44,278 nt of DNA from assembly GCA_017645785.1 (NCBI GenBank), contig JAGCNW010000011.1, forward strand, positions 1-44,278, written 5' to 3'. Both the position numbers and the translations under genes were made by a program. Of the stretch, positions 34,696 to 42,421 are shown piece after piece. The stretch comes from Treponema sp. (lineage in GTDB: Bacteria; Spirochaetota; Spirochaetia; Treponematales; Treponemataceae). A model generated the notes under the pieces. That model did not search any database and was not told where the DNA came from. It worked only from the letters and a program-made list of their open reading frames with translations. Numbering within the stretch: position 1 is the first letter of the stretch; each line of letters starts with the position of its first letter.

Positions 34696-34992
34696 TTACT
34701 CCCTAAATCCGCCTTCGCGGTTGTTGAACCTAGGCTTTCGCGGCGCGCGCTCTTCGGCTACATTGACGCGAATGCGGCGGCCTTCAAATTCCTTTCCGTT
34801 CCATTCTTCGATGGCCTTGTCGGCGGCGGCCTCGTCAGCCAACTCCACAAAGCCAAAGCCTTTTGACTGGCCTGTAGCCCGGTCTTTAATCACGACCGCG
34901 GAAACCACTTCTCCAAACTGAGCGAACAAGCCGTTCAGCGACTCTTCTGTTGTAGAATAACTCAAGTTTCCTACATAAAGCTTTTTAGCCAT
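34696..34992 (-). CDS. RRM-type RNA-binding protein
   Basis: 98 residues: a single RNA-recognition motif with RNP2 LYVGNLSY near the start and RNP1 KGFGFVEL around residue 44, ending in a short Arg/Gly tail (PRKPRFNNREGGFRE). It resembles bacterial glycine-rich RNA-binding (Rbp) proteins that bind single-stranded RNA, often as cold-shock or stability factors. SD AAGAAGG. It has its own promoter in the dapB 3' end, and readthrough from it would enter leuL-leuA. Confidence 0.92.
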   Translation of the reverse strand: MAKKLYVGNLSYSTTEESLNGLFAQFGEVVSAVVIKDRATGQSKGFGFVELADEAAADKAIEEWNGKEFEGRRIRVNVAEERAPRKPRFNNREGGFRE

Positions 34993-35011
34993 TCAATGCC
35001 TTCTTGATAAG

Positions 35012-35040
35012 ATACTAGCGCTAAAACGAAATCTCGTCAA
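35012..35040 (-). promoter_or_regulatory. Promoter for the RRM gene and leuL-leuA
   Basis: Minus strand TTGACG (35040-35035), 17 bp, TAGTAT (35017-35012), inside the last codons and stop of dapB. Predicted leader about 13 nt with AAGAAGG. No separate promoter was found between the RRM gene and leuA. Confidence 0.72.
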
Positions 35041-35797
35041 GCGAATATATCTTTCCTTTTTGAACCTTGCCTGTCTTTAACGAGTTGTCAAGGGCGACCA
35101 AGGCGCGGACCGCTCCGATGGCAAAGCCTTGCCTTCCGCGGGCGCGATGGGTTATTTCTATTGTGTCGGCCGGGCTGTCAAAGAAGACAGTGTGCGTTCC
35201 GGGAATCGCTCCGCATCTTGTGGAGGAAACGTGCAATTCCGAAGCGTCCGGCTTTTTGTGGAAGGCGTCGACGACCATCTTTGTCTTTTTGGGATTGTTG
35301 GCCATCACGCGGCGCGCGATTTCCAAGGCCGTTCCGCTGGGGCTGTCGGCCTTTTGGTTGTGGTGGGCCTCCCAAATCGCGGTGTCGTACTCGCTGTAGG
35401 AGTTCATAAGCTTGACGGCTTCTTCGATGATTTTATAAAAAACGTTAACGCCTGTCGAAAAGTTTGAGGAGCGGACAAGGGTTCCTCCGTTGGCGGCGCA
35501 AAGCTCTCCGATTTCTTTTTCGGAATCGGCCCAACCGGTCGTTCCGACCACAAGCGGAAGTCCAAGCGGAACAAGCGCCTTGAGGTTTTGGACAACGGCC
35601 GACGGATGGGTGAACTCAATCACGCCCTGCGCTCCGCTGGATTTAACGGCGCGGACAATGTCGTCGGCGTTGGCGTTCTTGACGTCGGCGTCGGCGGCGA
35701 AGGAGTCGACAGTGACGCAAACTTCGTGGCCAAGCTCAAGAGCCGCGTCCTTTATCATGTGTCCCATTTTTCCAAAACCAACCAAAGCGATTTTCAT
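35021..35797 (-). CDS. dapB: 4-hydroxy-tetrahydrodipicolinate reductase
   Basis: 258 residues. Lysine/diaminopimelate pathway. Rossmann motif VGFGKMGHMI at the start, VIEFTHPSAV, GTTGW, SSNFSTGVNVF, EAHHNQKADSPSGTA and GTHTVFF. Length is normal. SD GAGGGT. It follows lysC, with a palindromic element filling the 91-bp gap. Confidence 0.95.
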   Translation of the reverse strand: MKIALVGFGKMGHMIKDAALELGHEVCVTVDSFAADADVKNANADDIVRAVKSSGAQGVIEFTHPSAVVQNLKALVPLGLPLVVGTTGWADSEKEIGELCAANGGTLVRSSNFSTGVNVFYKIIEEAVKLMNSYSEYDTAIWEAHHNQKADSPSGTALEIARRVMANNPKKTKMVVDAFHKKPDASELHVSSTRCGAIPGTHTVFFDSPADTIEITHRARGRQGFAIGAVRALVALDNSLKTGKVQKGKIYSLDEISF

Positions 35798-35810
35798 ATT
35801 GCTACCCTCT

Positions 35811-35888
35811 ATATGTCATTATCCGGCTTGACCGGATAATCTTTTAACCAGTCCATTATGGATTGCCGCGTCAAGCGCGGCAATGACA
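35811..35888 (-). repeat. MITE-like element with terminal inverted repeats
   Basis: Minus strand TGTCATT at one end and AATGACA at the other, enclosing two hairpins, TTGCCGCG-CTTGA-CGCGGCAA and ATTATCCGG-TCAAG-CCGGATAAT, joined by ATAATGGACTGG. It has no ORF. Both loops carry the same pentamer in opposite orientation. Sits between lysC and dapB without an evident U-run. Confidence 0.7.
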
Positions 35889-37217
35889 TCACTTTTCAAA
35901 ATATGCGGCGTGCAAGGCCTTTACGGCTTGGTCGCGCTGGCTGTCTTCCACGATCATGCTTATGTTGACCTTGGAAGCGGCCTGGCTTATCATTTGCGGA
36001 TTTATCTTTTCTTTTGCCAAAGCGACAAGGCCGGTTGACAAAACGTCGGCGGACTTTGTCGCGTCGCAAATTACGGTGACAATCGCCTTTCCGGGCCTGG
36101 CCTGAACTTGGGCCACGCGGCGGAGGTCTTCGAGCAAGCCCGTCAAATCGGCCTTTGTGTTAACCGTAAGGGAAACGCTCACTTCGCTTGTCGCGATTAC
36201 GTCAATCGAAACGTTCCACTTTAAGAACTGATTGAATATGTGGGCCAAAAAGCCCGCCGCGCCAAGCATGCCGGCGCTTGTGATGTCAATGAGAGTGACG
36301 CCCTTAACGGCTGTTATCGCGCAAACTTTGGGAACGGCTCCGCTGTGCTTTTGCACGATGATCGAGCCGGGGCTTTGAATGTTGTATGAATTCTTTACGC
36401 GGACAGGAACGCCGGCCTTAAGGCAGGGAACCATAGAGCGCGGGTGCAAGACTTGCGCTCCGAACATGGCAAGTTCCTGGGCCTCTTCGTAGGTTACTTC
36501 GGGAACGGTGCGGGCGGCGGCGCAAAGGCGCGGGTCGCTGGTCATGATTCCGTCAACGTCTTTCCATGTTTGGATTTCGTCGGCCTTCATCGCGCTTCCG
36601 ATGATCGTGGCGGTAAGGTCAGAGCCGCCCCTGCCAAGCGTGGTAATGTCGCCCTTCTTGTCTTTTGAGATGAAGCCTGTTACGATCGGAATTTCTTTTG
36701 CGGAGCCGTTGGCGTATGAGTCAAGCTCAAGCGGAATGTTTTTCCAAACTTCGTCCAAAAGCTCGGCTGCCATAAAGTTTGAGTCGCTTACGATTCCCAA
36801 ATCCCATGCGTCAAAAAAGCGCGCCGGAGTTTTTTCCTTGCTCAAAAAGGCGGCCATCATGCGGACGCTAAGGCGCTCGCCAAAGGAAACCAAGTAGTCG
36901 CGCGTGCGCTTGGTAAGTTCCTTAATCATCGAGATGCCGGTCAAAAGCTGCTTGAGCTCTTGCATGAGCGGCTCAAAGGGAGAAAAATCGATTCCAAGTT
37001 CGGCGGCGGAATCGCGGTGAAGCTTTTCCACTCCGCTTATGTCAACGTTTCCAGCAAGCGCCGCGTCGGCCGCGTCAAGCAAGTGGTCTGTCGTGTCGCC
37101 CATCGCGCTAAGAACAACGACGGGCTTTTTGTCTTTGTAGGCTTGGATTATGCTTGCCACATGGCGGATTCGCTCCGCGTTGGCCACGGACGAACCGCCA
37201 AATTTCATTACTATCAT
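35889..37217 (-). CDS. lysC: Aspartate kinase
   Basis: 442 residues, monofunctional. Opens MIVMKFGGSSVANAERI; has FGERLSVRMMAAFL, GRGGSDLTATI, KDVDGIMTSDPR, and two ACT domains after about 300 (VTLIDITSAGMLGAAGFLAHIF and ISMIVEDSQRDQAVKALHAAYF) for feedback control. It phosphorylates aspartate, feeding DAP/lysine and threonine synthesis. A -10 ends 8 nt before the ATG, so no lysine riboswitch or leader can fit. Confidence 0.96.
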   Translation of the reverse strand: MIVMKFGGSSVANAERIRHVASIIQAYKDKKPVVVLSAMGDTTDHLLDAADAALAGNVDISGVEKLHRDSAAELGIDFSPFEPLMQELKQLLTGISMIKELTKRTRDYLVSFGERLSVRMMAAFLSKEKTPARFFDAWDLGIVSDSNFMAAELLDEVWKNIPLELDSYANGSAKEIPIVTGFISKDKKGDITTLGRGGSDLTATIIGSAMKADEIQTWKDVDGIMTSDPRLCAAARTVPEVTYEEAQELAMFGAQVLHPRSMVPCLKAGVPVRVKNSYNIQSPGSIIVQKHSGAVPKVCAITAVKGVTLIDITSAGMLGAAGFLAHIFNQFLKWNVSIDVIATSEVSVSLTVNTKADLTGLLEDLRRVAQVQARPGKAIVTVICDATKSADVLSTGLVALAKEKINPQMISQAASKVNISMIVEDSQRDQAVKALHAAYFEK

Positions 37218-37225
37218 AGTAATTT

Positions 37226-37255
37226 ATTGTAGCGCAAAAGGGGCTGTCGTTGCAA
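37226..37255 (-). promoter_or_regulatory. lysC promoter, leaderless type
   Basis: Minus strand TTGCAA (37255-37250), 18 bp, TACAAT (37231-37226), 8 nt to ATG. Confidence 0.65.
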
Positions 37256-37277
37256 CTAGCCTTTAAATTCCTTTTTT

Positions 37278-38414
37278 TTATTTCACCATATCCGTTTTAT
37301 CGGCAAAAAAGTTATCGATAAATTTATTTACAAGCGATAGAACTTTCTTTTCAAACAGAGTCTGTCTCAGCCAATCAATTACAGAGGAAACACAAAATAC
37401 GATTATTATTGTCGCTATTGCAAAAAAAGGGAAATACGGTGATTTATACTGAACATCAACGCAATGAAAAATATTATCCCAAATAAGAGGCCTGCTGACA
37501 GAAGAATCATGTATAAGATACACACCCAAAGTCGTCGATGCCACCGCGTTTATAAAATCATTGCTAAAATACAAGCCCTTGCAAAACTCAAAAATAAACA
37601 CCACGGCAAGAGGAACAAGCGCCGCCGATGTAACGACATTCCACACCGCTTGAAAAATTTTCTGAATGAAAGTGTTATTACTCAATACAAATGAACTATT
37701 CATGTCCATAATTGAAAGCGCAAGCCAAACTAAACAAAAAAGCAAAAGAGAAAGCCATTTATTAATAGTAAAATCACTTTTCTTTAACCCAGCGCCCAAA
37801 ATGTAGAAGAATATAGCCATTTGAAGATTTGAGTACCAAAAGTTAAATATTTTAGGCGCCAACCAAAAAAGCCACACAAAACACAGGACCATTATAAATT
37901 GCTTGGAGGTTAATTTCTCTAAAAAGGGGTTTAACACAGGAATAAAAAGAAACAACAAAAAGTATGTCTGGACAAACCACCAATCGCCTGATGTTATAGG
38001 AATCAAAGCATTAATTATTAGAGAAACAGTCCCTACCCCCGACAAGTTGTTAATTCCAAGAAATTTAACAAACACCCACACAAACAACATTAAAAATGCA
38101 TAGAAATAAACTTCACACAACAACTTTACAAGTCGGCGGATTTTACACTCCTTCCAAAACATAAAATATCCTGTCAACATAAAGAAAATTCCATTTCCTA
38201 TGCTTCCGCCGTTTATTAAAAAAGATGTGAACATTTTGTTTGTCGGCGTTCCATCCAGCCACAATGTATTAAGCCCAGGAAACAACACATGCCTAATGCC
38301 ATGGACAGAATAATGACACGCAACAATCATAAGCATGGCAAAAATTCGCAAAAGTTCAAAATTCGAAGATCTTTTGGCTGTTTCGTTCAAGATTTCCCCC
38401 AGATTTCCAAGCAT
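37278..38414 (-). CDS. Acyltransferase family 3 membrane protein
   Basis: Up to 378 residues with about ten TM helices. The start SSNFELLRIFAMLMIVACHYSVHG carries the conserved motif of OafA/WecH-type O-acyltransferases, which acetylate cell-surface sugars. The open frame begins at 38414 without an SD; a TTG at 38390 preceded by GGGGGA fits the family start better. The gene is visibly more A/T-rich than its neighbours, with different codon choice, consistent with recent acquisition. Confidence 0.85.
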   Translation of the reverse strand: MLGNLGEILNETAKRSSNFELLRIFAMLMIVACHYSVHGIRHVLFPGLNTLWLDGTPTNKMFTSFLINGGSIGNGIFFMLTGYFMFWKECKIRRLVKLLCEVYFYAFLMLFVWVFVKFLGINNLSGVGTVSLIINALIPITSGDWWFVQTYFLLFLFIPVLNPFLEKLTSKQFIMVLCFVWLFWLAPKIFNFWYSNLQMAIFFYILGAGLKKSDFTINKWLSLLLFCLVWLALSIMDMNSSFVLSNNTFIQKIFQAVWNVVTSAALVPLAVVFIFEFCKGLYFSNDFINAVASTTLGVYLIHDSSVSRPLIWDNIFHCVDVQYKSPYFPFFAIATIIIVFCVSSVIDWLRQTLFEKKVLSLVNKFIDNFFADKTDMVK

Positions 38415-38520
38415 TTGACAGCATCAATTTACCATGCAGACTGCTTCGGAAAAAACTAACAAATTATAAAAAAAATATAACATATAAAATAGCGTCATGT
38501 CCATAAACATAAGACGCGCG

Positions 38521-38634
38521 TCATTCTTTAAATTCCTTTTTTATGTGGAACACATCCTCGCGCGAAATGTATTTTGTTCCGTCAAACTGCAACTTTAGAA
38601 TCCACGGCATAAAGTCAACGATTTCCCAAATTCA
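38521..38634 (-). pseudogene. Small open reading fragment, probably a gene remnant
   Basis: Minus-strand frame ending in TGA at 38521. From ATG 38610 it encodes 29 residues containing KLQFDGTKYISREDVFHIKK, with plausible amino-acid composition but no SD. It may be the C-terminal tail of a lost gene next to the acyltransferase. Not recognised. The rest of 38415-38646 is A/T-rich with a TATAAT-like box on the minus strand and no other gene seen. Confidence 0.3.
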
Positions 38635-38646
38635 TACACTGCTCTT

Positions 38647-39177
38647 TTACTCAACTTTGAACGAATTGAACCATGCCCGCTCCGAAAAGGGCTTCTTCTT
38701 TGGCATGGTCGGCTCGGATTCCGCGACACCAACCGGCAAGATGCAGACAAGCTCGTATTCCGACGGAACATTCAAAAGCGCCGCGATTTTGTCGCAGATT
38801 CTGTCCGTATCGGTTATGTGGCCTTCGTACCAGCAACTTTGGTAGCCAAGCTCCACAATCGCGAGCAGCATGTTTTGTATGGCGGCCGAATAGTCCTGAA
38901 TCCAAAAACAGCGGTCCCTGTAGGCATTTTTTTTTTGCGAAATAACACAAATGAGCGCTGGCGCCGTCTCGCAAACGGGAGGCTCAATAACCGAATTGAT
39001 TTTTTTGAGCAAGTCCGCGTCGTCAACGCAAATAAGGCTTGTGGTCTGCTTGTTGCAGCTGGACGGCGCGCTAAGGCCCGCCTCGACAATCTTTTCCAAG
39101 TCTTCCCTTGGAACGGGAACGTTCTTGTATTTTCCCCGGTAGCTGCGCCGGGTTAGAATCGCTTGCAGTGTGTTCAA
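38647..39177 (-). CDS. Nitroreductase-family flavoprotein
   Basis: 176 residues with the FMN-binding nitroreductase pattern: RRSYRGKYKNVPV near the start, GLSAPSSCNKQTT, then IQNMLLAIVELGYQSCWYEG and PVGVAESEPTMPKKKP. I choose the TTG start at 39177 because GAGGAG lies 6 nt upstream and the next gene upstream stops 11 bp away; the ORF from 39246 would overlap the methyltransferase. Substrate unknown. Confidence 0.88.
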   Translation of the reverse strand: MNTLQAILTRRSYRGKYKNVPVPREDLEKIVEAGLSAPSSCNKQTTSLICVDDADLLKKINSVIEPPVCETAPALICVISQKKNAYRDRCFWIQDYSAAIQNMLLAIVELGYQSCWYEGHITDTDRICDKIAALLNVPSEYELVCILPVGVAESEPTMPKKKPFSERAWFNSFKVE

Positions 39178-39187
39178 TCTTGGCTCC

Positions 39188-39946
39188 TCAAATCGTTTTC
39201 TTTTCGCAGCGGATTTCCAAAAAGGCGATGACGTCTTTGTATTCACTTTCGCCTTGGCTGGCTTCCTGCGTGACTCGGCTCAAGCCCTTGTTATAAAACT
39301 CGTCGCCAATCATCGCAAGCTGGGACGTGTCCCGCCTTTTGTAATTTTCAAGCAATTCATTCAACGGCTTGAACTTTTCGTAATACTCCCGCTTGGCCGA
39401 GATGTTCACAAAATTGTTTTTCTTCAATTCATATATCATCAAGTCTTTTGGCCAAAAGCGGAACATGTCTTCGCAATATGTTTCTGGACAGTATTTGTAG
39501 ACCCACCATTCTTTCATGCATTCCGGCTCAACGTTCCTAAATTTTAGGACGCCGCCCTTTTTCAACGCCGCGTAAATTTTAGAAAGGCACTTTTTCTTGT
39601 CTTCAAAATGGTGGAAGGCAAAATTGCACACAACCAAATCCACAGAGCCTTCTTCCAGATTGAAGGATTCCGCGCTTGCGTTTATGAACTCCGCTTCCAG
39701 ATTTTTGCTTTTGGCGACGTCCAGCATTTCAGGCGACAAGTCAATTCCAATCCATTTTATATTTTTGCCCTCATAATGCTTTTTCTGCCCCAACAAATAA
39801 TTTCCGGTTCCGCAGGCCAAATCTAAAACGGTTATTTTTTCGTTCTTTTCCAAAAGTTTTTCTATCTCTTGGTCTTTGGGAAAGTCCAGCCTGCCCTTGT
39901 TTTTGTCATAGACTTTTGAAACTTTTGCGTAATCCGTCTTGAGCAT
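39188..39946 (-). CDS. Class I SAM-dependent methyltransferase
   Basis: 252 residues. Motif I VLDLACGTGNYLLG, acidic loop WIGIDLSPEML, motif II VDLVVCNFAFHHF, and a post-motif KKGGVLKFRN. Family Methyltransf_11/25; substrate not predictable. ATG 39946 (MLKTDYAKV) has GGAGGGC upstream, whereas the longer start at 39976 overlaps the previous gene. It is the middle gene of a cluster with the Cys-rich protein and the nitroreductase. Confidence 0.88.
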   Translation of the reverse strand: MLKTDYAKVSKVYDKNKGRLDFPKDQEIEKLLEKNEKITVLDLACGTGNYLLGQKKHYEGKNIKWIGIDLSPEMLDVAKSKNLEAEFINASAESFNLEEGSVDLVVCNFAFHHFEDKKKCLSKIYAALKKGGVLKFRNVEPECMKEWWVYKYCPETYCEDMFRFWPKDLMIYELKKNNFVNISAKREYYEKFKPLNELLENYKRRDTSQLAMIGDEFYNKGLSRVTQEASQGESEYKDVIAFLEIRCEKKTI

Positions 39947-39965
39947 GTCTGGCCCTCCGATGGTT

Positions 39966-40577
39966 CTATTTGTCAAAGGTTATTATGTGGCGGCACTTTT
40001 CGCCGCCGGAAAGAACTGATTCCACGCATTCGATTTTAAAGTTCCTCTGGGGAACAAGATTTTTGAACACGCATATCATGCTTTGCCTTGAACATTCGCA
40101 AAGCCTGTTTGATTTTACGCCAGCCTGCGTATGCAAGGGACAGCCGCACTTTGTAAAAATAAGTTCGTAGACGCTTCCCGGCTCAAGAACCTTTCCGTCC
40201 ACGTCCTTTTTCTCATTCACCCGCGTAAAGAATTTATCCAAGTCGCCGCCGCATTCGTCGAACAAATCCCTGTATAAATTTTTCAACGCGTCGCAGGAAC
40301 ACCGCAGGGCGCATTTTGCGAACAGTCTCGAACACTCTTCAATGTCCATCTTTTCCAGCCCGGCGTCAAATCCGCCGAACCATTCAGCAAAAAATCTTTC
40401 GTCCATAGACCTTTTCTTTGCAAATTCCTTTATTCTTAAATTGAATCTATAGTATTGTCCGTCCTTGAAATAAATCCATCCGTCTTTATCATAAAATTTT
40501 CCAATTAAACATTCTTTGTCTAAATTACATAAGGATAAATCCGCGTCGTATTTTTCAAGAATTTTTTCTACAAGCAA
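39966..40577 (-). CDS. Cys-rich protein resembling DUF6144/ATC-hydrolase-like families
   Basis: About 203 residues with 15 Cys. The C-terminal half has CGCPLH, then CECS, and ends VESVLSGGEKCRHIITF, a pattern I associate with DUF6144 and L-2-amino-thiazoline-4-carboxylate hydrolase-like proteins (from memory). The only start is a TTG without SD, lying in the -1 frame of the preceding small ORF, with an A6 run (about 40586-40591) just before the overlap. It may be expressed by frameshifting or be a broken gene. Confidence 0.5.
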   Translation of the reverse strand: MLVEKILEKYDADLSLCNLDKECLIGKFYDKDGWIYFKDGQYYRFNLRIKEFAKKRSMDERFFAEWFGGFDAGLEKMDIEECSRLFAKCALRCSCDALKNLYRDLFDECGGDLDKFFTRVNEKKDVDGKVLEPGSVYELIFTKCGCPLHTQAGVKSNRLCECSRQSMICVFKNLVPQRNFKIECVESVLSGGEKCRHIITFDK

Positions 40578-40774
40578 GACGCTTTTTTGCTAGTGGGGTT
40601 GGGCTTTGTAAATTTTTTCTTTTCAGAATTCGTCAAATCTGAAATAGAAACGCCCTTTTCTTGCGCGTAAGCGTGCATCGCTTTCATGTCAACAAAATAC
40701 GGGAGCGCGTTCACATCTATTGGAGAATAATTTTTTTGCATGTAAGAATTATAATTGTTCATCTGTCCATTCAT
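40568..40774 (-). CDS. Small protein of unknown function
   Basis: 68 residues, polar (MNGQMNNYNSYMQKN at the start, Lys/Ser-rich end). GGAGG lies 9 nt before the ATG. It overlaps the Cys-rich ORF by 10 bp in the other frame and may be its true N-terminal part. Not recognised. Confidence 0.45.
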   Translation of the reverse strand: MNGQMNNYNSYMQKNYSPIDVNALPYFVDMKAMHAYAQEKGVSISDLTNSEKKKFTKPNPTSKKASCL

Positions 40775-40806
40775 ATTTGTAAACCTCCATAATTTCCTTC
40801 ATTTTA

Positions 40807-40911
40807 TCACCGAATATTCCAAAATGAAATTGATGAAGCATGCAGATTGGCTCCGGCGCCAAGTTTTTCAACAAAATCATCAACATAAACCGAAATGAAT
40901 CCAAAATCCAT
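40807..40911 (-). other. 34-codon ORF directly at a promoter, with overlapping alternative frame
   Basis: ATG at 40911 lies exactly 6 nt from a TATAAT (40923-40918), as in the leaderless genes, and encodes MDFGFISVYVDDF... ending at 40807. An overlapping frame (to 40749) reads through the same DNA and ends KEIMEVYKYEWTDEQL. Either could be a decayed gene start or a leader ORF for the cluster. Neither is recognised. Confidence 0.3.
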
Positions 40912-40960
40912 ATTATTATTATAGCATAAAAAAAGTTTTTATGCATCAAAATTCAAACAT

Positions 40961-40998
40961 AAAAAAAACGCGGGCCCCGCAAAAACGAAGCTCGCGTT
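40961..40998 (-). terminator. Probable ilvE terminator
   Basis: Minus strand AACGCG pairs with CGCGTT, with further G/C pairing inside, followed by eight T (40968-40961). Confidence 0.6.
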
Positions 40999-41018
40999 CA
41001 TGCAACGGCAATGCCGAT

Positions 41019-42041
41019 TTACTTTATCTCAACGACCCAGCCGGCGGGGGCTTTTTCGGTTCCCATTTGGATGCCGGTGAGAGTGTCGCGGAGTTTTTGC
41101 ATGACCTGTCCGCACTTGTCCATGCCGCTTGGGAGCATGATCTTTTTGTCGTGGTCGTCAATCTCGCCGATCGGAGAGATTACGGCGGCGGTTCCGCAGA
41201 GGCCCGCTTCGACAAAGTCAGGCAACTCAGACTTGTTGATCTGGCGCTCCTCTACTTCCATCTTCAAGTATTCCTTAGCGACGTGAATCAAAGAGCGGCG
41301 AGTGATTGAAGGCAAAATTGAATTTGACTTCGGCGTTACAAGCTTTCCGTCCTTTGTTACAAAGAGAACGTTGGCTCCGCCTGTTTCCTCGATGTATGTG
41401 TGCGTGGCCGGGTCTGTGTAGAGGTTCTCGGCGTAGCCGCATTTGTGCGCGTCGACGATGTTGTGAAGGCTCATCGCGTAGTTGAGGCCGGCCTTGATGT
41501 CGCCTGTTCCGTGGGGAGCGGCGCGGTCAAGGTCAGAGATGCGGATCTTTATCGGCTTCACTCCGCCCTTAAAGTAAGGGCCGACCGGAGTGACCAAAAT
41601 GCGGAACTGGTATTCGTCGGCGGGCTTTACGCCAATGACGGCGTTGCTTCCGAACATGTACGGGCGGATGTAAAGGGTGGCGCCGCTTCCATAGGGCGGA
41701 ACCCATTCAATGTTGGCCTTGACGGTGTCGATTACGGCCTTTACAAAGCGGTCTTCGGGGAAAACCGGCATTTCAAGGCGGCGGCAGCTGTCGGCCATGC
41801 GGCTTGCGTTTAGGTCGGGGCGGAACGTTACGATTTTTCCGTCGGCGGTTGTGTAAGCCTTTAGGCCTTCAAAGCAAGTCTGCGCGTACTGCAAGACGCC
41901 CGCGCATTCGCTGATTGTGACCGAGTGGTCGCTTGTCAAAGTTCCAGCGTCCCACTTGCCGTCCTTAAAATTAGCGACGAAACTTTTTGTAGTTTCCATG
42001 TAACCAAAAGGCAAATTGCCCCAATCGATATCTTTTGCCAT
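41019..42041 (-). CDS. ilvE: Branched-chain amino acid aminotransferase
   Basis: 340 residues, PLP fold-type IV. Last step of Leu/Ile/Val synthesis. Motifs: QTCFEGLKAY, LYIRPYMFGS, the PLP Lys in GDIKAGLNYAMSL, EETGGANVLFV, and EAGLCGTAAVISPI. It is the eukaryote-like longer subtype. SD GAGG before ATG 42041. No attenuator precedes it, unlike leuA. Confidence 0.96.
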   Translation of the reverse strand: MAKDIDWGNLPFGYMETTKSFVANFKDGKWDAGTLTSDHSVTISECAGVLQYAQTCFEGLKAYTTADGKIVTFRPDLNASRMADSCRRLEMPVFPEDRFVKAVIDTVKANIEWVPPYGSGATLYIRPYMFGSNAVIGVKPADEYQFRILVTPVGPYFKGGVKPIKIRISDLDRAAPHGTGDIKAGLNYAMSLHNIVDAHKCGYAENLYTDPATHTYIEETGGANVLFVTKDGKLVTPKSNSILPSITRRSLIHVAKEYLKMEVEERQINKSELPDFVEAGLCGTAAVISPIGEIDDHDKKIMLPSGMDKCGQVMQKLRDTLTGIQMGTEKAPAGWVVEIK

Positions 42042-42061
42042 AGCTTTACCTCGATGAAAGA

Positions 42062-42090
42062 ATTATAGTATTTATTAAGAATTGTTGCAA
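42062..42090 (-). promoter_or_regulatory. ilvE promoter
   Basis: Minus strand TTGCAA (42090-42085), 17 bp, TATAAT (42067-42062). Short leader of about 14 nt with GAGG. Confidence 0.78.
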
Positions 42091-42103
42091 GAGTTTTATG
42101 CCA

Positions 42104-42421
42104 TTACGCATACGCGTACATTTTGATGCTTTCAAATTCCGCGGAATGTTGGCTTTCTTCTTCTTCCAAGTCATAAAGATTCTGAAGGTTGAGCCAAAAT
42201 TCCGCCGTAGTTCCAAAGAATTTAGCAAAGCGAATGGCTGTGTCCGCAGTGACTGCCCTCTTTCCGCGAACAATTTGCGAGATTCTCGTTTCTGGAACAT
42301 TGATTTCCTTGGCAAGACGATAAGCGCTGACATTCATGGGCAAAAGAAATTCTTCTTTTAAAACTTCGCCAGGGTGAACGTTAGGAAGTTTTTCATTTGT
42401 GGTAGTCCGTGATTTTAACAT
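42104..42421 (-). CDS. higA: HigA-family antitoxin
   Basis: 105 residues. HTH XRE antitoxin of the HigA/VapI type: HPGEVLKEEFLLPMNVSAYRLAKEINVPETRISQIVRGKRAVTADTAIRLAKFF-like core, complete here. ATG 42421 with GAGG upstream; it overlaps the end of higB by 29 bp, the usual toxin-first order. It should neutralise HigB and repress the operon. Confidence 0.92.
   Translation of the reverse strand: MLKSRTTTNEKLPNVHPGEVLKEEFLLPMNVSAYRLAKEINVPETRISQIVRGKRAVTADTAIRFAKFFGTTAEFWLNLQNLYDLEEEESQHSAEFESIKMYAYA

Noticed and set aside
37218..37277. Lysine riboswitch upstream of lysC
   Set aside because: The promoter ends 8 nt before the start codon, so no leader exists to hold an aptamer.
42043..42103. 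Attenuator or T-box before ilvE, by analogy with leuA
   Set aside because: The predicted leader is about 14 nt and contains only an SD.
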